NCBI RefSeq assembly: GCF_044810985.1
Contig: NZ_CP085242.1
Coordinates: 3,100,001 to 3,164,000, forward strand
From: Marinospirillum sp031581385
GTDB taxonomy: Bacteria > Pseudomonadota > Gammaproteobacteria > Pseudomonadales > Halomonadaceae
DNA length: 64,000 nucleotides
Direction of reading: 5' to 3'
A program made the position numbers and the translations under genes. The notes below the pieces were generated by a model. That model made no database searches, was not told where the DNA came from, and saw nothing but the letters and a program-made list of their open reading frames with translations. Position 1 is the stretch's first letter. Every line of letters starts with the position of its first letter. This document shows, in pieces, positions 1-8,548 of the stretch.

Positions 1-267
1 GAAACCAGCATGCTCAGTGAGCAGTTTATGCACTGGCTGCGTCAGGTGGCTGATCCTTCCCTGGTGGATGCGCAGACGCTGCAGGAAGATCTGGACAGCC
101 GTGAAGACCCGACCCTTTACCATGCCGGTGAGCTGGCCATGGCCGGTGCCTTCACTTGTGCCAACTGTGGCAAGCAGGTGGAAGTCAGCTACACCCACCG
201 CCTGGAACCCTGCCACCGTTGTGAAGAGCGTATCTTCATTCGCAAGACTCTGGATGTTCGCGCTTAA
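1..267 (+). CDS. YbeL-like zinc-ribbon protein (DUF1451 type), C-terminal part
   Basis: The reading frame is open from the first base of the window, so this is the tail of a longer gene whose start lies outside. The visible 88 residues contain a YHAGE motif followed by a zinc-ribbon built from CxxC (CANC) and a second CxxC (CHRC). This order matches the C-terminus of E. coli YbeL, whose family is of about 160 residues. The family's function is not established; the four cysteines suggest a structural zinc site. An internal ATG at 10 is probably not the start because the family has a long helical N-terminal half. The stop codon overlaps by 4 bases the stop of the convergent aerotaxis receptor. 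Confidence 0.75.
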   Translation, partial: ETSMLSEQFMHWLRQVADPSLVDAQTLQEDLDSREDPTLYHAGELAMAGAFTCANCGKQVEVSYTHRLEPCHRCEERIFIRKTLDVRA

Positions 268-1820
268 ACGTAAGAGAAAGCCTTAATGGTTGATTCCAGC
301 TGTTGGCCCTGGCTGCGCAAATCCTGCAAAGCCTCGGTTGCCAGCTTGGAACCTTCCAGTGTTGTGCTGGCGTGATCCCTGATGGATAGAATTCGCTCAT
401 CAATTTCTTCAGCCACACTGCGTTGCTGAGTGACCGCTGAAGCCACCTGAATCTCGCGCTGGCTGATGTTGCCAAAGGCCTCCTCAACGGCCTGGAAGCT
501 TTCAATGGAATAGAGGATCTGCTCACGGGTCTGGCCGACACTCTGGCTGCTGGTGTCCATCTGGCTAACCACTGTACCGACAATACCGCGTATCTGTTCC
601 AGGGTCAGGCGAATATCTTCCGTGGACGCCCGAGCGCGGGCAGCCAGTTGCCGCACCTCATCAGCCACTACGGCAAACCCGCGTCCCTGTTCACCGGCCC
701 GAGCGGCTTCAATGGCTGCATTGAGCGCGAGAAGATTGGTTTGTTCGGAAATGCCCGCAATTTGATCCATGACCTGATCCACTTCATTGCTGGCTTTGCT
801 GAGCTTGTCGACTTCTGTGGAAGCCTTATCCAGTTCCGAACAAACCAGCTGGATTTTTTCGGCACTGGTTTCAATGTTCTCACGGCCATCGCAGCAGACC
901 TGACTGGAGGTTTCGATGTGCTGACTGTTTTCCTGAATGCTGGCATCAATTTCGCGAATACTGGCTGACATTTCGTGGATGGCCGTGGCAATCAGCTCCA
1001 GGTCTTTTTCCTGCTGATCCTGGCTGGAGTGGTTGCTTTGTACCTGTTGGTTCAACTGCCCGATAATGTTTTTCAAAGCCGCCAGGGTGTCATCCATACG
1101 GCCCAGTATGGTACGGGTACGGGCACGGTAGGTATAAAAAGCCAGAGTGGCGGCACCGGTTTCACCGCGCTGGCCGGTGAATATCTTCTGAGCCAGGGGG
1201 TTTTTGATGACCTTGTAGGCCAGGGCTTGCAGATCACGCAAAGGCTTCAGGCCCCACCAGGCCAGCAGTCCACTGAGCAGGGGAAGCAATAGCCACAGGT
1301 AAGACCACTGCGGCAACCAATACATGGCCAACCAGGTCAGCAGGGGGGCAAACAGGGCAACGCCCAACACACTGAGGTGCATGCTGGGCAAGGGGGAGGC
1401 AGAAGCTGCTTTACCGGCCCGGATGCGTTTGTAAAGTCGGGCAGCATCGGCAACACGGCGGCTGGAAGGCTTGGTGCGAACTGATTGATAACCGATGATC
1501 TGGTCATTTTCATAAAGTGGGGAAATATAAGCATCAACCCAGTAGTGGTCACCGTTTTTACAGCGGTTCTTGACCACACCGATCCAGGACTCACCGGACT
1601 TCAGGGTTTTCCAGAGATCCGCAAAGGCCTCCGGCGGCATGTCCGGATGGCGGATCATATTATGATTCTGACCCACCAGCTCCTCAAGTGAGTAGCCGCT
1701 GACCTTACAGAAGTCGGGATTGGCGTAGGTGATGACACCTTCCAGGTTAGTAGTCGATACCAGGCGTACACCCGCCTCGTACTTGTATTCCTTTTGAGTG
1801 ACAGGTTGGTTGTTTCTCAT
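264..1820 (-). CDS. aer: Aer-type aerotaxis receptor (PAS methyl-accepting chemotaxis protein)
   Basis: A chemoreceptor of 518 residues, close to the roughly 500 of E. coli Aer. Residues about 15-125 form a PAS domain with the Aer signatures HNMIRHPDMP and KNGDHYWV, the fold that binds FAD in Aer and reports redox state. Residues about 150-195 form a membrane hairpin, which leaves both ends in the cytoplasm. The rest is the long signalling coiled coil with the kinase-control tip (NLLALNAAIEAARAGE, then GRGFAVVADEVR) that contacts CheA and CheW. There is no large periplasmic domain, as expected of Aer. It is monocistronic, with an AT-rich upstream region. No flagellar or che gene is nearby. 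FAD binding is inferred from the family. Confidence 0.88.
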   Translation of the reverse strand: MRNNQPVTQKEYKYEAGVRLVSTTNLEGVITYANPDFCKVSGYSLEELVGQNHNMIRHPDMPPEAFADLWKTLKSGESWIGVVKNRCKNGDHYWVDAYISPLYENDQIIGYQSVRTKPSSRRVADAARLYKRIRAGKAASASPLPSMHLSVLGVALFAPLLTWLAMYWLPQWSYLWLLLPLLSGLLAWWGLKPLRDLQALAYKVIKNPLAQKIFTGQRGETGAATLAFYTYRARTRTILGRMDDTLAALKNIIGQLNQQVQSNHSSQDQQEKDLELIATAIHEMSASIREIDASIQENSQHIETSSQVCCDGRENIETSAEKIQLVCSELDKASTEVDKLSKASNEVDQVMDQIAGISEQTNLLALNAAIEAARAGEQGRGFAVVADEVRQLAARARASTEDIRLTLEQIRGIVGTVVSQMDTSSQSVGQTREQILYSIESFQAVEEAFGNISQREIQVASAVTQQRSVAEEIDERILSIRDHASTTLEGSKLATEALQDLRSQGQQLESTIKAFSYV

Positions 1821-2107
1821 GATTGCATGGCAGCCGGATTGTTAATGAGCAGAATTTTTAAATTTATTATTAATAAGGGTATGCCCCTGATTTTGGTGGG
1901 TAATTATCGTGATTAACCGAAGGGAGTCAAGAGCACTATTGATGCAGGTCATGTTGTTTTGTTGTTATAGCTGCTACTACTTTTGGCTAATGCTATAAAA
2001 TATGCGCTTTATGGGTAAAAGCAACCGCATGATTTTAAAAGATAAATATTAAATATGTTTTTTTGATTCAAAATAAATACGGCTACGATCCGTTACAAAT
2101 AAAATAA
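1821..2107. other. AT-rich intergenic region between aer and lnt
   Basis: This stretch separates the aer start from the end of the miaB-lnt operon, both on the minus strand. It is clearly richer in A and T than its surroundings and must hold the aer promoter. I see no open frame with a credible ribosome binding site and no clear hairpin terminator for lnt. Confidence 0.5.
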
Positions 2108-3637
2108 TTAACAGGTTTTTTTACCGGGCAGGGTGCGCCAGGCTAGCAATAGCAGGCAAGCCAAAAGCAGGGGCCAGGAACCAAACAGCATAAAAGGGGT
2201 GTTGCCTGTGCGGGGTTGAATCTTGGCTTTTAAAACGCCGCTTTGAAATTGCGGCAAACGGTCTTTGATCTGCCCCTGATGATCCAGCACGGCGGTGATG
2301 CCGTTGTTGGTGACCCGAGCCATTTCCCGACCTGTTTCCAGGGCCCGAAAGCGGGCAATCTGAAAGTGCTGCAGTGGGCCTATAGAGCGTCCGAACCAGC
2401 TGTCATTGGAAACGGTCAGCAGCCATTGAGTGTCCACGGCCTGGCGGGCACTGAAATCCGGGTAGGCGACTTCATAGCAGATCAGGGGAGCCACGCTAGT
2501 GTTCTGGACACGCAGATTGGCTGGGTGTTGCGGGCCGGGGATAAAACTGGACATGGGCAGATCAAAGAAATCAATCACCCCCCTGAGCCAGGCTTCCAGG
2601 GGCAGGTACTCACCAAAAGGCACCAGCTTGACCTTGTGATAAACCTCTTCCGCCTGGCCTGCGGTGACCAGGCTGTTGTAAAACCGGGGCTGGTCGGGCA
2701 CTCGCGAGGCCAGGCCGGTGACCAGGGCCGCCTTTTCACCGGCCTGCTGCAAGGCCCGATCAATAATCGGTTGAGCTTGTCCTGGCGTCAAAGGCAGGGC
2801 GGTTTCCGGCCAGAGAAGCACCTCCACGGCACCGGCTTCCTTGCTGAGGTTCAGGTAGTGCTGAATGATTGGCTGGCGCTTGGCGGGGTCCCACTTGTCC
2901 TGCTGGGCGATATTGCCCTGAACCAGACCGGCACTCAGAGGTTCCCCCTGGGGTTGGGTCCAGTTGATTTGTGCCAGAGGCAAGCCGGATACAAGGATAA
3001 CCAGGGCACAACCCAGGGCAACTGCCTGTCTGGGTGGGAAAGGCAGGGAAAGCTTGAGCTGCCACTTGGGGTTAGGGTGGAACCAATGCGGTTGCAGGCC
3101 CCAGGTCAGAAGCAAACCGGCCACAACACTGAGGCCGCTGACACCATATACCCCCAGAATTGGTGCCCAGCCCTGCAAAGGACTTTCCAGGTGGGTTGTT
3201 CCCAGAAGCAGCCAGGGAAATCCCGTGAAAATCCAGGAACGCAGCACTTCCATCAGCAGCCACAAGGCCGGCCAGGTCAGCAGCCATAAATAGCCGTTCA
3301 GGAAGCGTTGCCAGATCCATGCCTGCAGAGCAAAAAAAACAGCCAAGCCCGCAGTAAAAAGAGCGGTCATCAGCAGGGCCAGGGGGACAGGCGTACCGCC
3401 ATGCACATGAATGCTGACATAAACCCAGGAAGCGCCACTGGCAAAAACCCCCAGCCCAAACAGCCAGCCCTTGATCAGGGCCTGAAGCGGGGTGAGATTT
3501 TTGATCAGTAGCAAGAAGGCAACAGGCGCAAGCAGCGCCAGAGGCCAGAGATTGAAAGGTGCTGAGGCCAGAGTGATTCCGGCACCGGCAAAAACAGGGG
3601 TAACCTGGCGGGCCAGCCAGGCCAGTCTAGTCTTCAT
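2108..3637 (-). CDS. lnt: Apolipoprotein N-acyltransferase
   Basis: Lnt adds the third acyl chain to the N-terminal cysteine of lipoproteins in the inner membrane, using phospholipid as donor. The 509-residue protein has a hydrophobic N-terminal half with several membrane segments (about residues 15-220), a periplasmic nitrilase-like domain, and a final membrane segment near the C-terminus. The Glu-Lys-Cys triad is visible: Glu in LLWPETA (about 278), Lys before VKLVPFGEY (about 335), and Cys in LICYE (about 387). The start overlaps the end of corC by 11 bases, so the two are translationally coupled. It is the last gene of the miaB-ybeZ-ybeY-corC-lnt operon, an order common to many gammaproteobacteria. 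Confidence 0.95.
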   Translation of the reverse strand: MKTRLAWLARQVTPVFAGAGITLASAPFNLWPLALLAPVAFLLLIKNLTPLQALIKGWLFGLGVFASGASWVYVSIHVHGGTPVPLALLMTALFTAGLAVFFALQAWIWQRFLNGYLWLLTWPALWLLMEVLRSWIFTGFPWLLLGTTHLESPLQGWAPILGVYGVSGLSVVAGLLLTWGLQPHWFHPNPKWQLKLSLPFPPRQAVALGCALVILVSGLPLAQINWTQPQGEPLSAGLVQGNIAQQDKWDPAKRQPIIQHYLNLSKEAGAVEVLLWPETALPLTPGQAQPIIDRALQQAGEKAALVTGLASRVPDQPRFYNSLVTAGQAEEVYHKVKLVPFGEYLPLEAWLRGVIDFFDLPMSSFIPGPQHPANLRVQNTSVAPLICYEVAYPDFSARQAVDTQWLLTVSNDSWFGRSIGPLQHFQIARFRALETGREMARVTNNGITAVLDHQGQIKDRLPQFQSGVLKAKIQPRTGNTPFMLFGSWPLLLACLLLLAWRTLPGKKTC

Positions 3638-4505
3638 CAGGCAGATCGGCTATTTCATCCGGGGAGAGCTGTCGTACCTGCAATAAGCGAATGCGGCGAT
3701 TGTCGGCATTGATCACAGTAAACTCCAGCCCATCCAGAACCACGGACTCACCCCGACGCGGCAAGTGGCCGAATTTCTGCATGACGATGCCGCCCAGGGT
3801 ATCAAACTCTTCATCACTGAAATCGCTTTTGAAAAAATCATTGAAATCATCAATCGGAGTCAGGGCCTTGACCAGATAAGTGCCCTTGTCACTGTTGCGG
3901 ATATCGGCTTCTTCTTCAACATCATGTTCGTCTTCAATATCACCGACGATCTGTTCAAGTACATCTTCAATGGTGACCAGTCCGGCTGTGCCGCCATATT
4001 CATCCACTACAATGGCCATATGGTTATGGGTTTCGCGGAATTCACGCAGCATGGAATAAAGGCGCTTGTATTCGGGTACGAAGGTGGCTTGTCGGATAAC
4101 CTGGCGAATATCAAAATCTTCCATGGCCTGGTGGTCGGTAATCAGGGGAAGCAGGTCTTTGGCCAGAAGAATGCCCAGAACCTCATCGGCGGTTTCACCA
4201 ATCACCGGAAAACGCGAGTGAGCCGATTCGATCAGGGTGGGCAGGAAGTCTCTGGGTTGCTGATCAATCCCAACCACCACCATGTGGGAGCGTGGGATCA
4301 TGACATCACCCACCTGCATATCAGTAAGCTGCAGGGCACCCTCAATTACGGTCAGAGCTTCATAGTCAATCAGCTGACGCTCGGAAGCATCTTTAAGAAA
4401 ATCCACCAGTTCCTGGCGATTTTTGGGTTCAGCTGAGAAAGCTGAAAGGAGCTTATCAAACCAGTTTTTAGGGGGCTGCCCCCGGCTCGATCGGTCTTCG
4501 TTCAT
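3627..4505 (-). CDS. corC: CorC/YbeX CBS-domain protein
   Basis: A soluble 292-residue protein of the CorC/HlyC family, linked genetically to magnesium and cobalt efflux with CorA. After a short N-terminal tail it carries a tandem CBS pair (about residues 65-190, starting VGDVMIPRSHM and including SRFPVIGE and MAIVVDEYGGTAGLVT) that typically binds adenine nucleotides. A CorC_HlyC domain ends the protein (about 205-285). No membrane segment is present, as expected for the short CorC form. It sits between ybeY and lnt in the operon and overlaps lnt. The exact biochemical role of CorC remains debated. Confidence 0.92.
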   Translation of the reverse strand: MNEDRSSRGQPPKNWFDKLLSAFSAEPKNRQELVDFLKDASERQLIDYEALTVIEGALQLTDMQVGDVMIPRSHMVVVGIDQQPRDFLPTLIESAHSRFPVIGETADEVLGILLAKDLLPLITDHQAMEDFDIRQVIRQATFVPEYKRLYSMLREFRETHNHMAIVVDEYGGTAGLVTIEDVLEQIVGDIEDEHDVEEEADIRNSDKGTYLVKALTPIDDFNDFFKSDFSDEEFDTLGGIVMQKFGHLPRRGESVVLDGLEFTVINADNRRIRLLQVRQLSPDEIADLPDED

Positions 4506-4513
4506 GGCTGTTG

Positions 4514-5008
4514 TCAGTCAACCTGCTGTTGGTGGTGGGTGGGGGTGTAAGGATCGGGAATCCCCAGAGTTGCCAGTAGTCGGGTCTCCAGTGCTTCCAT
4601 GGCTTCTGCCTCCTGCGTATTTTCATGATCCAGTCCTTGCAGGTGCAAAAGACCATGAATGACCAGGTGCGCCCAGTGGTGCTGCAAGGGTTTGTCTTGT
4701 TGTTCAGCTTCCCGGCTTACCAGGGGAGCACAGATCACCAGATCACCCAGTAAACTTAACTCACCTTCCGCTGCCAAATCAATGGGGTCATCGAAAGGAA
4801 AAGACAAGACATTGGTGGGCTTGTCCTTGCCTCGATAAGTCTGGTTAAGAAGACGGCTTTCTTCTTCGTCAACCAGGCGTAGAGTCACCTCACATTCAGG
4901 CGGAGTGGATTCCAGCAAGGCCAGTTGCACCCATTCCTGCAGCTGTTGTCGGGATGGGCAGGTCGCTGCGTCCTGAGTGGCCAGTTGCAGGTCAATGAGT
5001 GGCTTCAT
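4514..5008 (-). CDS. ybeY: Endoribonuclease YbeY
   Basis: YbeY is a zinc-dependent protein needed for 16S rRNA 3'-end maturation and late 30S ribosome quality control. The metal-binding signature appears near residue 125 as HGLLHLQGLDH, giving the three histidines. Length (164 residues) is typical for the family. The start overlaps the end of ybeZ by 4 bases, and corC follows after a few bases, so the three are one transcription unit. YbeZ is a known physical partner of YbeY in E. coli, consistent with the adjacency. Confidence 0.95.
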   Translation of the reverse strand: MKPLIDLQLATQDAATCPSRQQLQEWVQLALLESTPPECEVTLRLVDEEESRLLNQTYRGKDKPTNVLSFPFDDPIDLAAEGELSLLGDLVICAPLVSREAEQQDKPLQHHWAHLVIHGLLHLQGLDHENTQEAEAMEALETRLLATLGIPDPYTPTHHQQQVD

Positions 5009-6108
5009 GATGGACGCCTCGGGTAGGCCTGGGCGTACAGGGCTTCCTGGCGGGCCGCTCTTTCGTCCTGGCGTTGCCTTTCCTTGGCTTCGCGTTCAAT
5101 TTCTTCGGCAGCTTCGCTGGTATCGTAGGCTTCAACAATTCGTTGCACCAGAGGGTGGCGCACGACATCACGGTTTTCAAAGCGGGTAATGCCAATGCCG
5201 GAGACACCTTCCAGTACCTTGATGACGTGCGTCAAACCGGATTGAGTGCCGCGTGGCAGGTCAATCTGAGTGATGTCGCCGGTAATCACGGCGGTGGTGC
5301 CAAAACCGATGCGCGTCAGGAACATTTTCATCTGCTCACGGGTGGTGTTCTGGCTTTCATCCAGGATGACAAAGGCATTGTTGAGAGTACGCCCGCGCAT
5401 GAAGGCCAGGGGGGCGACTTCAATGACATTTTTTTCAATCATCTTGCCGACCTGCTCAAAGCCCAGCATTTCGTAAAGAGCGTCATACAGGGGGCGCAGG
5501 TAGGGATCAATTTTCTGGGCCAGATCACCGGGCAGAAAACCGAGTTTTTCACCGGCCTCCACTGCCGGGCGTACCAGCAGAATGCGACGAATTTCATCTT
5601 TCATCAGGGCTTCAACCGCACAGGCCACGGCCAGGTAGGTTTTACCGGTACCGGCAGGGCCGATGCCGAAATTGATGTCCTGCTGACGAATGGTGTGGAC
5701 ATAACCCTGCTGGTTGCCACCCCTGGGTTTGATGGTGATTCTGGGGGTGCGAATACTGACGGGTGTGCCGGTATCCACAACACCTTCTTCTTCCAGAGCC
5801 TCCAGACCGGCTTCCTGCAAATGCAGATGGAGGGTTTCCGGTTCCAGTTCCTCGTTGGCGGTTTCCTTGTAGAGTTGCTCCAGGAGACTGGCGGCAACAT
5901 TGGCGCGACGCGCTTCACCGGTAATCTGGAACTCATGGCCTCGGTTACGCAGACTCACTCCCAAGCGTTGTTCGATCAGCTTGAGGTGATCATCCTGCAG
6001 GCCACAAAGATTGGCCAGACGTTGATTGTCAGCAGGCTCCAGGGATAGCTGTATGACTCTCTGGTTGCCGCTGGCTTCCTGTTTGTTCTGGTCGAGTGGT
6101 TGATTCAA
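5005..6108 (-). CDS. ybeZ: PhoH-like ATPase YbeZ
   Basis: A PhoH-family P-loop protein of 367 residues. An N-terminal region (to about 110) precedes the ATPase core, which begins with a Walker A motif GPAGTGKT near residue 155 and has a Walker B-like VILDESQNTT. The family is associated with RNA metabolism and heat-shock survival through its partner YbeY. The C-terminal 40 residues are rich in Glu, Arg and Gln and are probably a charged tail. The gene lies 21 bases after miaB and overlaps ybeY by 4 bases. The biochemical activity of YbeZ is inferred from the family. Confidence 0.93.
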   Translation of the reverse strand: MNQPLDQNKQEASGNQRVIQLSLEPADNQRLANLCGLQDDHLKLIEQRLGVSLRNRGHEFQITGEARRANVAASLLEQLYKETANEELEPETLHLHLQEAGLEALEEEGVVDTGTPVSIRTPRITIKPRGGNQQGYVHTIRQQDINFGIGPAGTGKTYLAVACAVEALMKDEIRRILLVRPAVEAGEKLGFLPGDLAQKIDPYLRPLYDALYEMLGFEQVGKMIEKNVIEVAPLAFMRGRTLNNAFVILDESQNTTREQMKMFLTRIGFGTTAVITGDITQIDLPRGTQSGLTHVIKVLEGVSGIGITRFENRDVVRHPLVQRIVEAYDTSEAAEEIEREAKERQRQDERAARQEALYAQAYPRRPS

Positions 6109-6129
6109 GCGTTTGCAGTCCTCTGGGTG

Positions 6130-7497
6130 TTAAAGTTCGTCGCTGGCGACCAAGCGACCTCTTAATGAATTAGGGTAGGCCTCTTCAATGATGACATCAA
6201 CAAATTCACCGATATAGTCGGTTGGATTGTCGGAGTTGACATTGACCACCCGGTTGTTTTCCGTACGCCCCGAGAACTGGCCGGGGTCTTTGGGAGCCAG
6301 ACCGGTGACAAGAATGCGCTGTTTGCTGCCCACCATGCGGCGGCTGATTTGCTGGGTTTGCTGGTTGATCAGTTTTTGCAGGCGGTAGAGGCGTTCTTTT
6401 TTAAGCTGCTCGGGGGTGTCATCCGGTAGATCGGCAGCCGGAGTGCCGGGCCGGGCGCTGTAGACAAAGGAAAACGACAGGTCAAAGCCAATTTGTTCAA
6501 TCAGCTGCATTGTCTGCTCAAAATCTTCTGCCGTCTCGCCGGGGAAGCCGACAATAAAGTCGGAAGAAAAACTGATGTCCGGGCGATTGGCCCGGATGCG
6601 CTCCATCTTGTCGATGTAGTCATCGCGGGTGTGGCCACGCTTCATGGCGGCCAGAATGCGATCAGAGCCGGACTGAACGGGCAGGTGCAGGTGGCTGACC
6701 AGCTCGGGAATTTGCCGATAGGCTTCAATCAGGCTGTCGGAAAACTCCACGGGATGCGAGGTGGTAAAACGAATGCGGTCAATGCCTTCCACGGCAGCAA
6801 TGCAGGCAATCAATTCGGCCAGATCAATGGGGTCGCCTTCGGGATTCAGCCCCTGGTAGGCATTCACGTTCTGCCCCAGAAGATTGACTTCACGAATGCC
6901 TTCATCGGCCAGGTGCTGAATGTCCCGCATGACAGCATCAAAAGGACGGGAGACTTCCTCGCCCCTTGTATAGGGCACCACACAGAAGGTGCAGTATTTG
7001 GAGCAGCCCTCCATGATGGAAACAAAAGCCGTCACCCCCTCGACTTTCTGGGCAGGCAGCTGGTCAAACTTTTCAATTTCCGGGAAGGTGACATCCACCA
7101 TGGGAATCTTTTGTTTGCGGGTGGCATCCATCATTTCCGGTACGCGGTGCAGAGTTTGCGGGCCAAACACCATATCCACAAAGGGTGCACGCTGACGCAG
7201 CTTTTCACCTTCCTGGCTGGCCACGCAGCCACCAACCCCGATCAGCAGATCCGGGTTCTTTTCTTTCAGCTGTTTCCAGCGCCCGAGTTGATGGAAAACT
7301 TTTTCCTGGGCTTTTTCACGGATGGAGCAGGTGTTGAGCAGAATAACATCGGCTTCGCTTTCTTCATCCGTAAGCTCCAACTGATGGGAAACACCCAGCA
7401 AGTCGGCCATACGCGAAGAATCATACTCATTCATCTGGCAACCATGAGTTTTGATGAAGAGTTTTTTGGTGGGGGTGCTGTCACTGACCTGAGTCAT
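6130..7497 (-). CDS. miaB: tRNA-2-methylthio-N6-dimethylallyladenosine synthase
   Basis: MiaB is a radical-SAM methylthiotransferase that converts i6A37 to ms2i6A37 in tRNAs reading UNN codons. The 455-residue protein has the three parts expected: an N-terminal MTTase domain (about 10-130, with HGCQMNEYDS and further cysteines for an auxiliary 4Fe-4S cluster), a radical-SAM core whose CSKYCTFC gives the CxxxCxxC cluster site (about residue 165), and a C-terminal TRAM domain (about 385-450). It is the first gene of the minus-strand operon that continues into ybeZ, ybeY, corC and lnt. Confidence 0.96.
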   Translation of the reverse strand: MTQVSDSTPTKKLFIKTHGCQMNEYDSSRMADLLGVSHQLELTDEESEADVILLNTCSIREKAQEKVFHQLGRWKQLKEKNPDLLIGVGGCVASQEGEKLRQRAPFVDMVFGPQTLHRVPEMMDATRKQKIPMVDVTFPEIEKFDQLPAQKVEGVTAFVSIMEGCSKYCTFCVVPYTRGEEVSRPFDAVMRDIQHLADEGIREVNLLGQNVNAYQGLNPEGDPIDLAELIACIAAVEGIDRIRFTTSHPVEFSDSLIEAYRQIPELVSHLHLPVQSGSDRILAAMKRGHTRDDYIDKMERIRANRPDISFSSDFIVGFPGETAEDFEQTMQLIEQIGFDLSFSFVYSARPGTPAADLPDDTPEQLKKERLYRLQKLINQQTQQISRRMVGSKQRILVTGLAPKDPGQFSGRTENNRVVNVNSDNPTDYIGEFVDVIIEEAYPNSLRGRLVASDEL

Positions 7498-7696
7498 GGG
7501 CGAAAAACCAACCTTTGCTGTGAATGCATTTAAGACGAGCGATTATACAGGTGGAAGGCCAACCAGAGCCAGTGAACAAATTTTCATCAGTTTGTAACTC
7601 CGGCTAGCCACCACCCTCAGGGGTGGTTATTCTAGGGATGCTGACAGGTTTATCCACAGCTTCAGTGGATAATTCATTGCAACTTGGAGAGGCGGT

Positions 7697-8377
7697 GTGG
7701 ACAGAGCTTATTGGGAAGATGTCTGGCGAGAAGAAGAATTGGGCTTTCACCAGACCCAGGTAAACCGGCATTTACAGCGCTTCTGGCCGCGCCTGGGTCT
7801 GTCACCCGAAGCCAGGGTGCTGGTGCCTTTGTGTGGGAAAAGCCTGGATATGAGCTGGCTGTTGTCCGAAGGCCATGATGTGATTGGTGTGGATTATTCA
7901 CAGCGGGCCCAGGAAGAGTTTTTGGCCGCCCGGCCAGGCCCCGTGCGTTTTTCCGAGCAGGGGGAGCTGAAACTGGCTTACCAGGGCGCTTTGCTGTTCG
8001 TGGCGGGGGATGTTTTTCATTTGCGCCAGGAAATGCTGCACTCGGTGGATGCTCTCTATGATCGGGCCGCACTGGTGGCTTTGCCTGCGGCGGCACGCCA
8101 GAACTATACCCTGTTTCTGGCCCAGTGCCTGAAGCCGGGAGCCCAAATACTCCTGATTACCCGCCAGGCCCCCGAAGAACGGCAAACACCTCCCTTCAAT
8201 ATCACGAACCGGGAAGTGGAACGGCTGTATGCCAGTAATTTCAGAATTGAAAAGCTGCACAGAAACGAGCGCGAAGACGGGGTGATCGAAGAGGTGTTTT
8301 TGCTTCGGCGTAAAGACCCGGAAACTTATGGGAGATTGCCGGGTGATGCTTGTGAGGCGCGCTATGCCAGCGCTTAA
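7697..8377 (+). CDS. tpm: Thiopurine S-methyltransferase family protein
   Basis: A 226-residue SAM-dependent methyltransferase. The N-terminus (MDRAYWEDVW, then GFHQ) and the SAM-binding region (VLVPLCGKSLDMSWL, then HDVIGVDYS) are diagnostic of bacterial Tpm. In other bacteria these enzymes methylate thiopurines and selenium or tellurium oxyanions; the natural substrate here is unknown. Translation most likely starts at a GTG, because the aligned family N-terminus begins here and a GGAG lies 8 bases upstream. The gene stands alone and converges on prc across a large palindrome. Confidence 0.88.
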   Translation: MDRAYWEDVWREEELGFHQTQVNRHLQRFWPRLGLSPEARVLVPLCGKSLDMSWLLSEGHDVIGVDYSQRAQEEFLAARPGPVRFSEQGELKLAYQGALLFVAGDVFHLRQEMLHSVDALYDRAALVALPAAARQNYTLFLAQCLKPGAQILLITRQAPEERQTPPFNITNREVERLYASNFRIEKLHRNEREDGVIEEVFLLRRKDPETYGRLPGDACEARYASA

Positions 8378-8518
8378 AAACCCCTGATTAACTATTGCGC
8401 TTGGTGATGCTGCGTTAAAATTGCTCTCAAAATGCTCATTTACTTGTATGTAAACTCCGCTATTTCGAGCAATTTTGCCTTGCCTGACCTGCGCTCATGA
8501 CGTTGATCAGAGGTTTTT
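8376..8518. repeat. Nested imperfect palindrome between convergent tpm and prc
   Basis: The outer arms 8376-8392 and 8502-8518 are complementary at 15 of 17 positions. Inside lies a perfect 10-base inverted pair (AAAATTGCTC at 8417-8426 with GAGCAATTTT at 8467-8476), and the centre has CATTTAC opposite GTAAAC. One strand could fold into a long interrupted hairpin. It occupies the whole space between the two stops, so it may act as a transcription terminator in either direction. The nested structure also resembles a miniature inverted-repeat element. No target-site duplication was found. Confidence 0.6.
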
Positions 8519-8519
8519 G

Positions 8520-8539
8520 AAAAGGGGCATCCTAGCCCC
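8520..8539 (-). terminator. Intrinsic terminator of prc
   Basis: Read on the minus strand, GGGGC and GCCCC form a 5-bp GC stem around a 6-base loop followed by a short U run. It lies 10 bases past the prc stop codon. The U run is brief, so strength is uncertain; the large palindrome just beyond may assist. Confidence 0.6.
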
Positions 8540-8548
8540 GAAAGCTGG

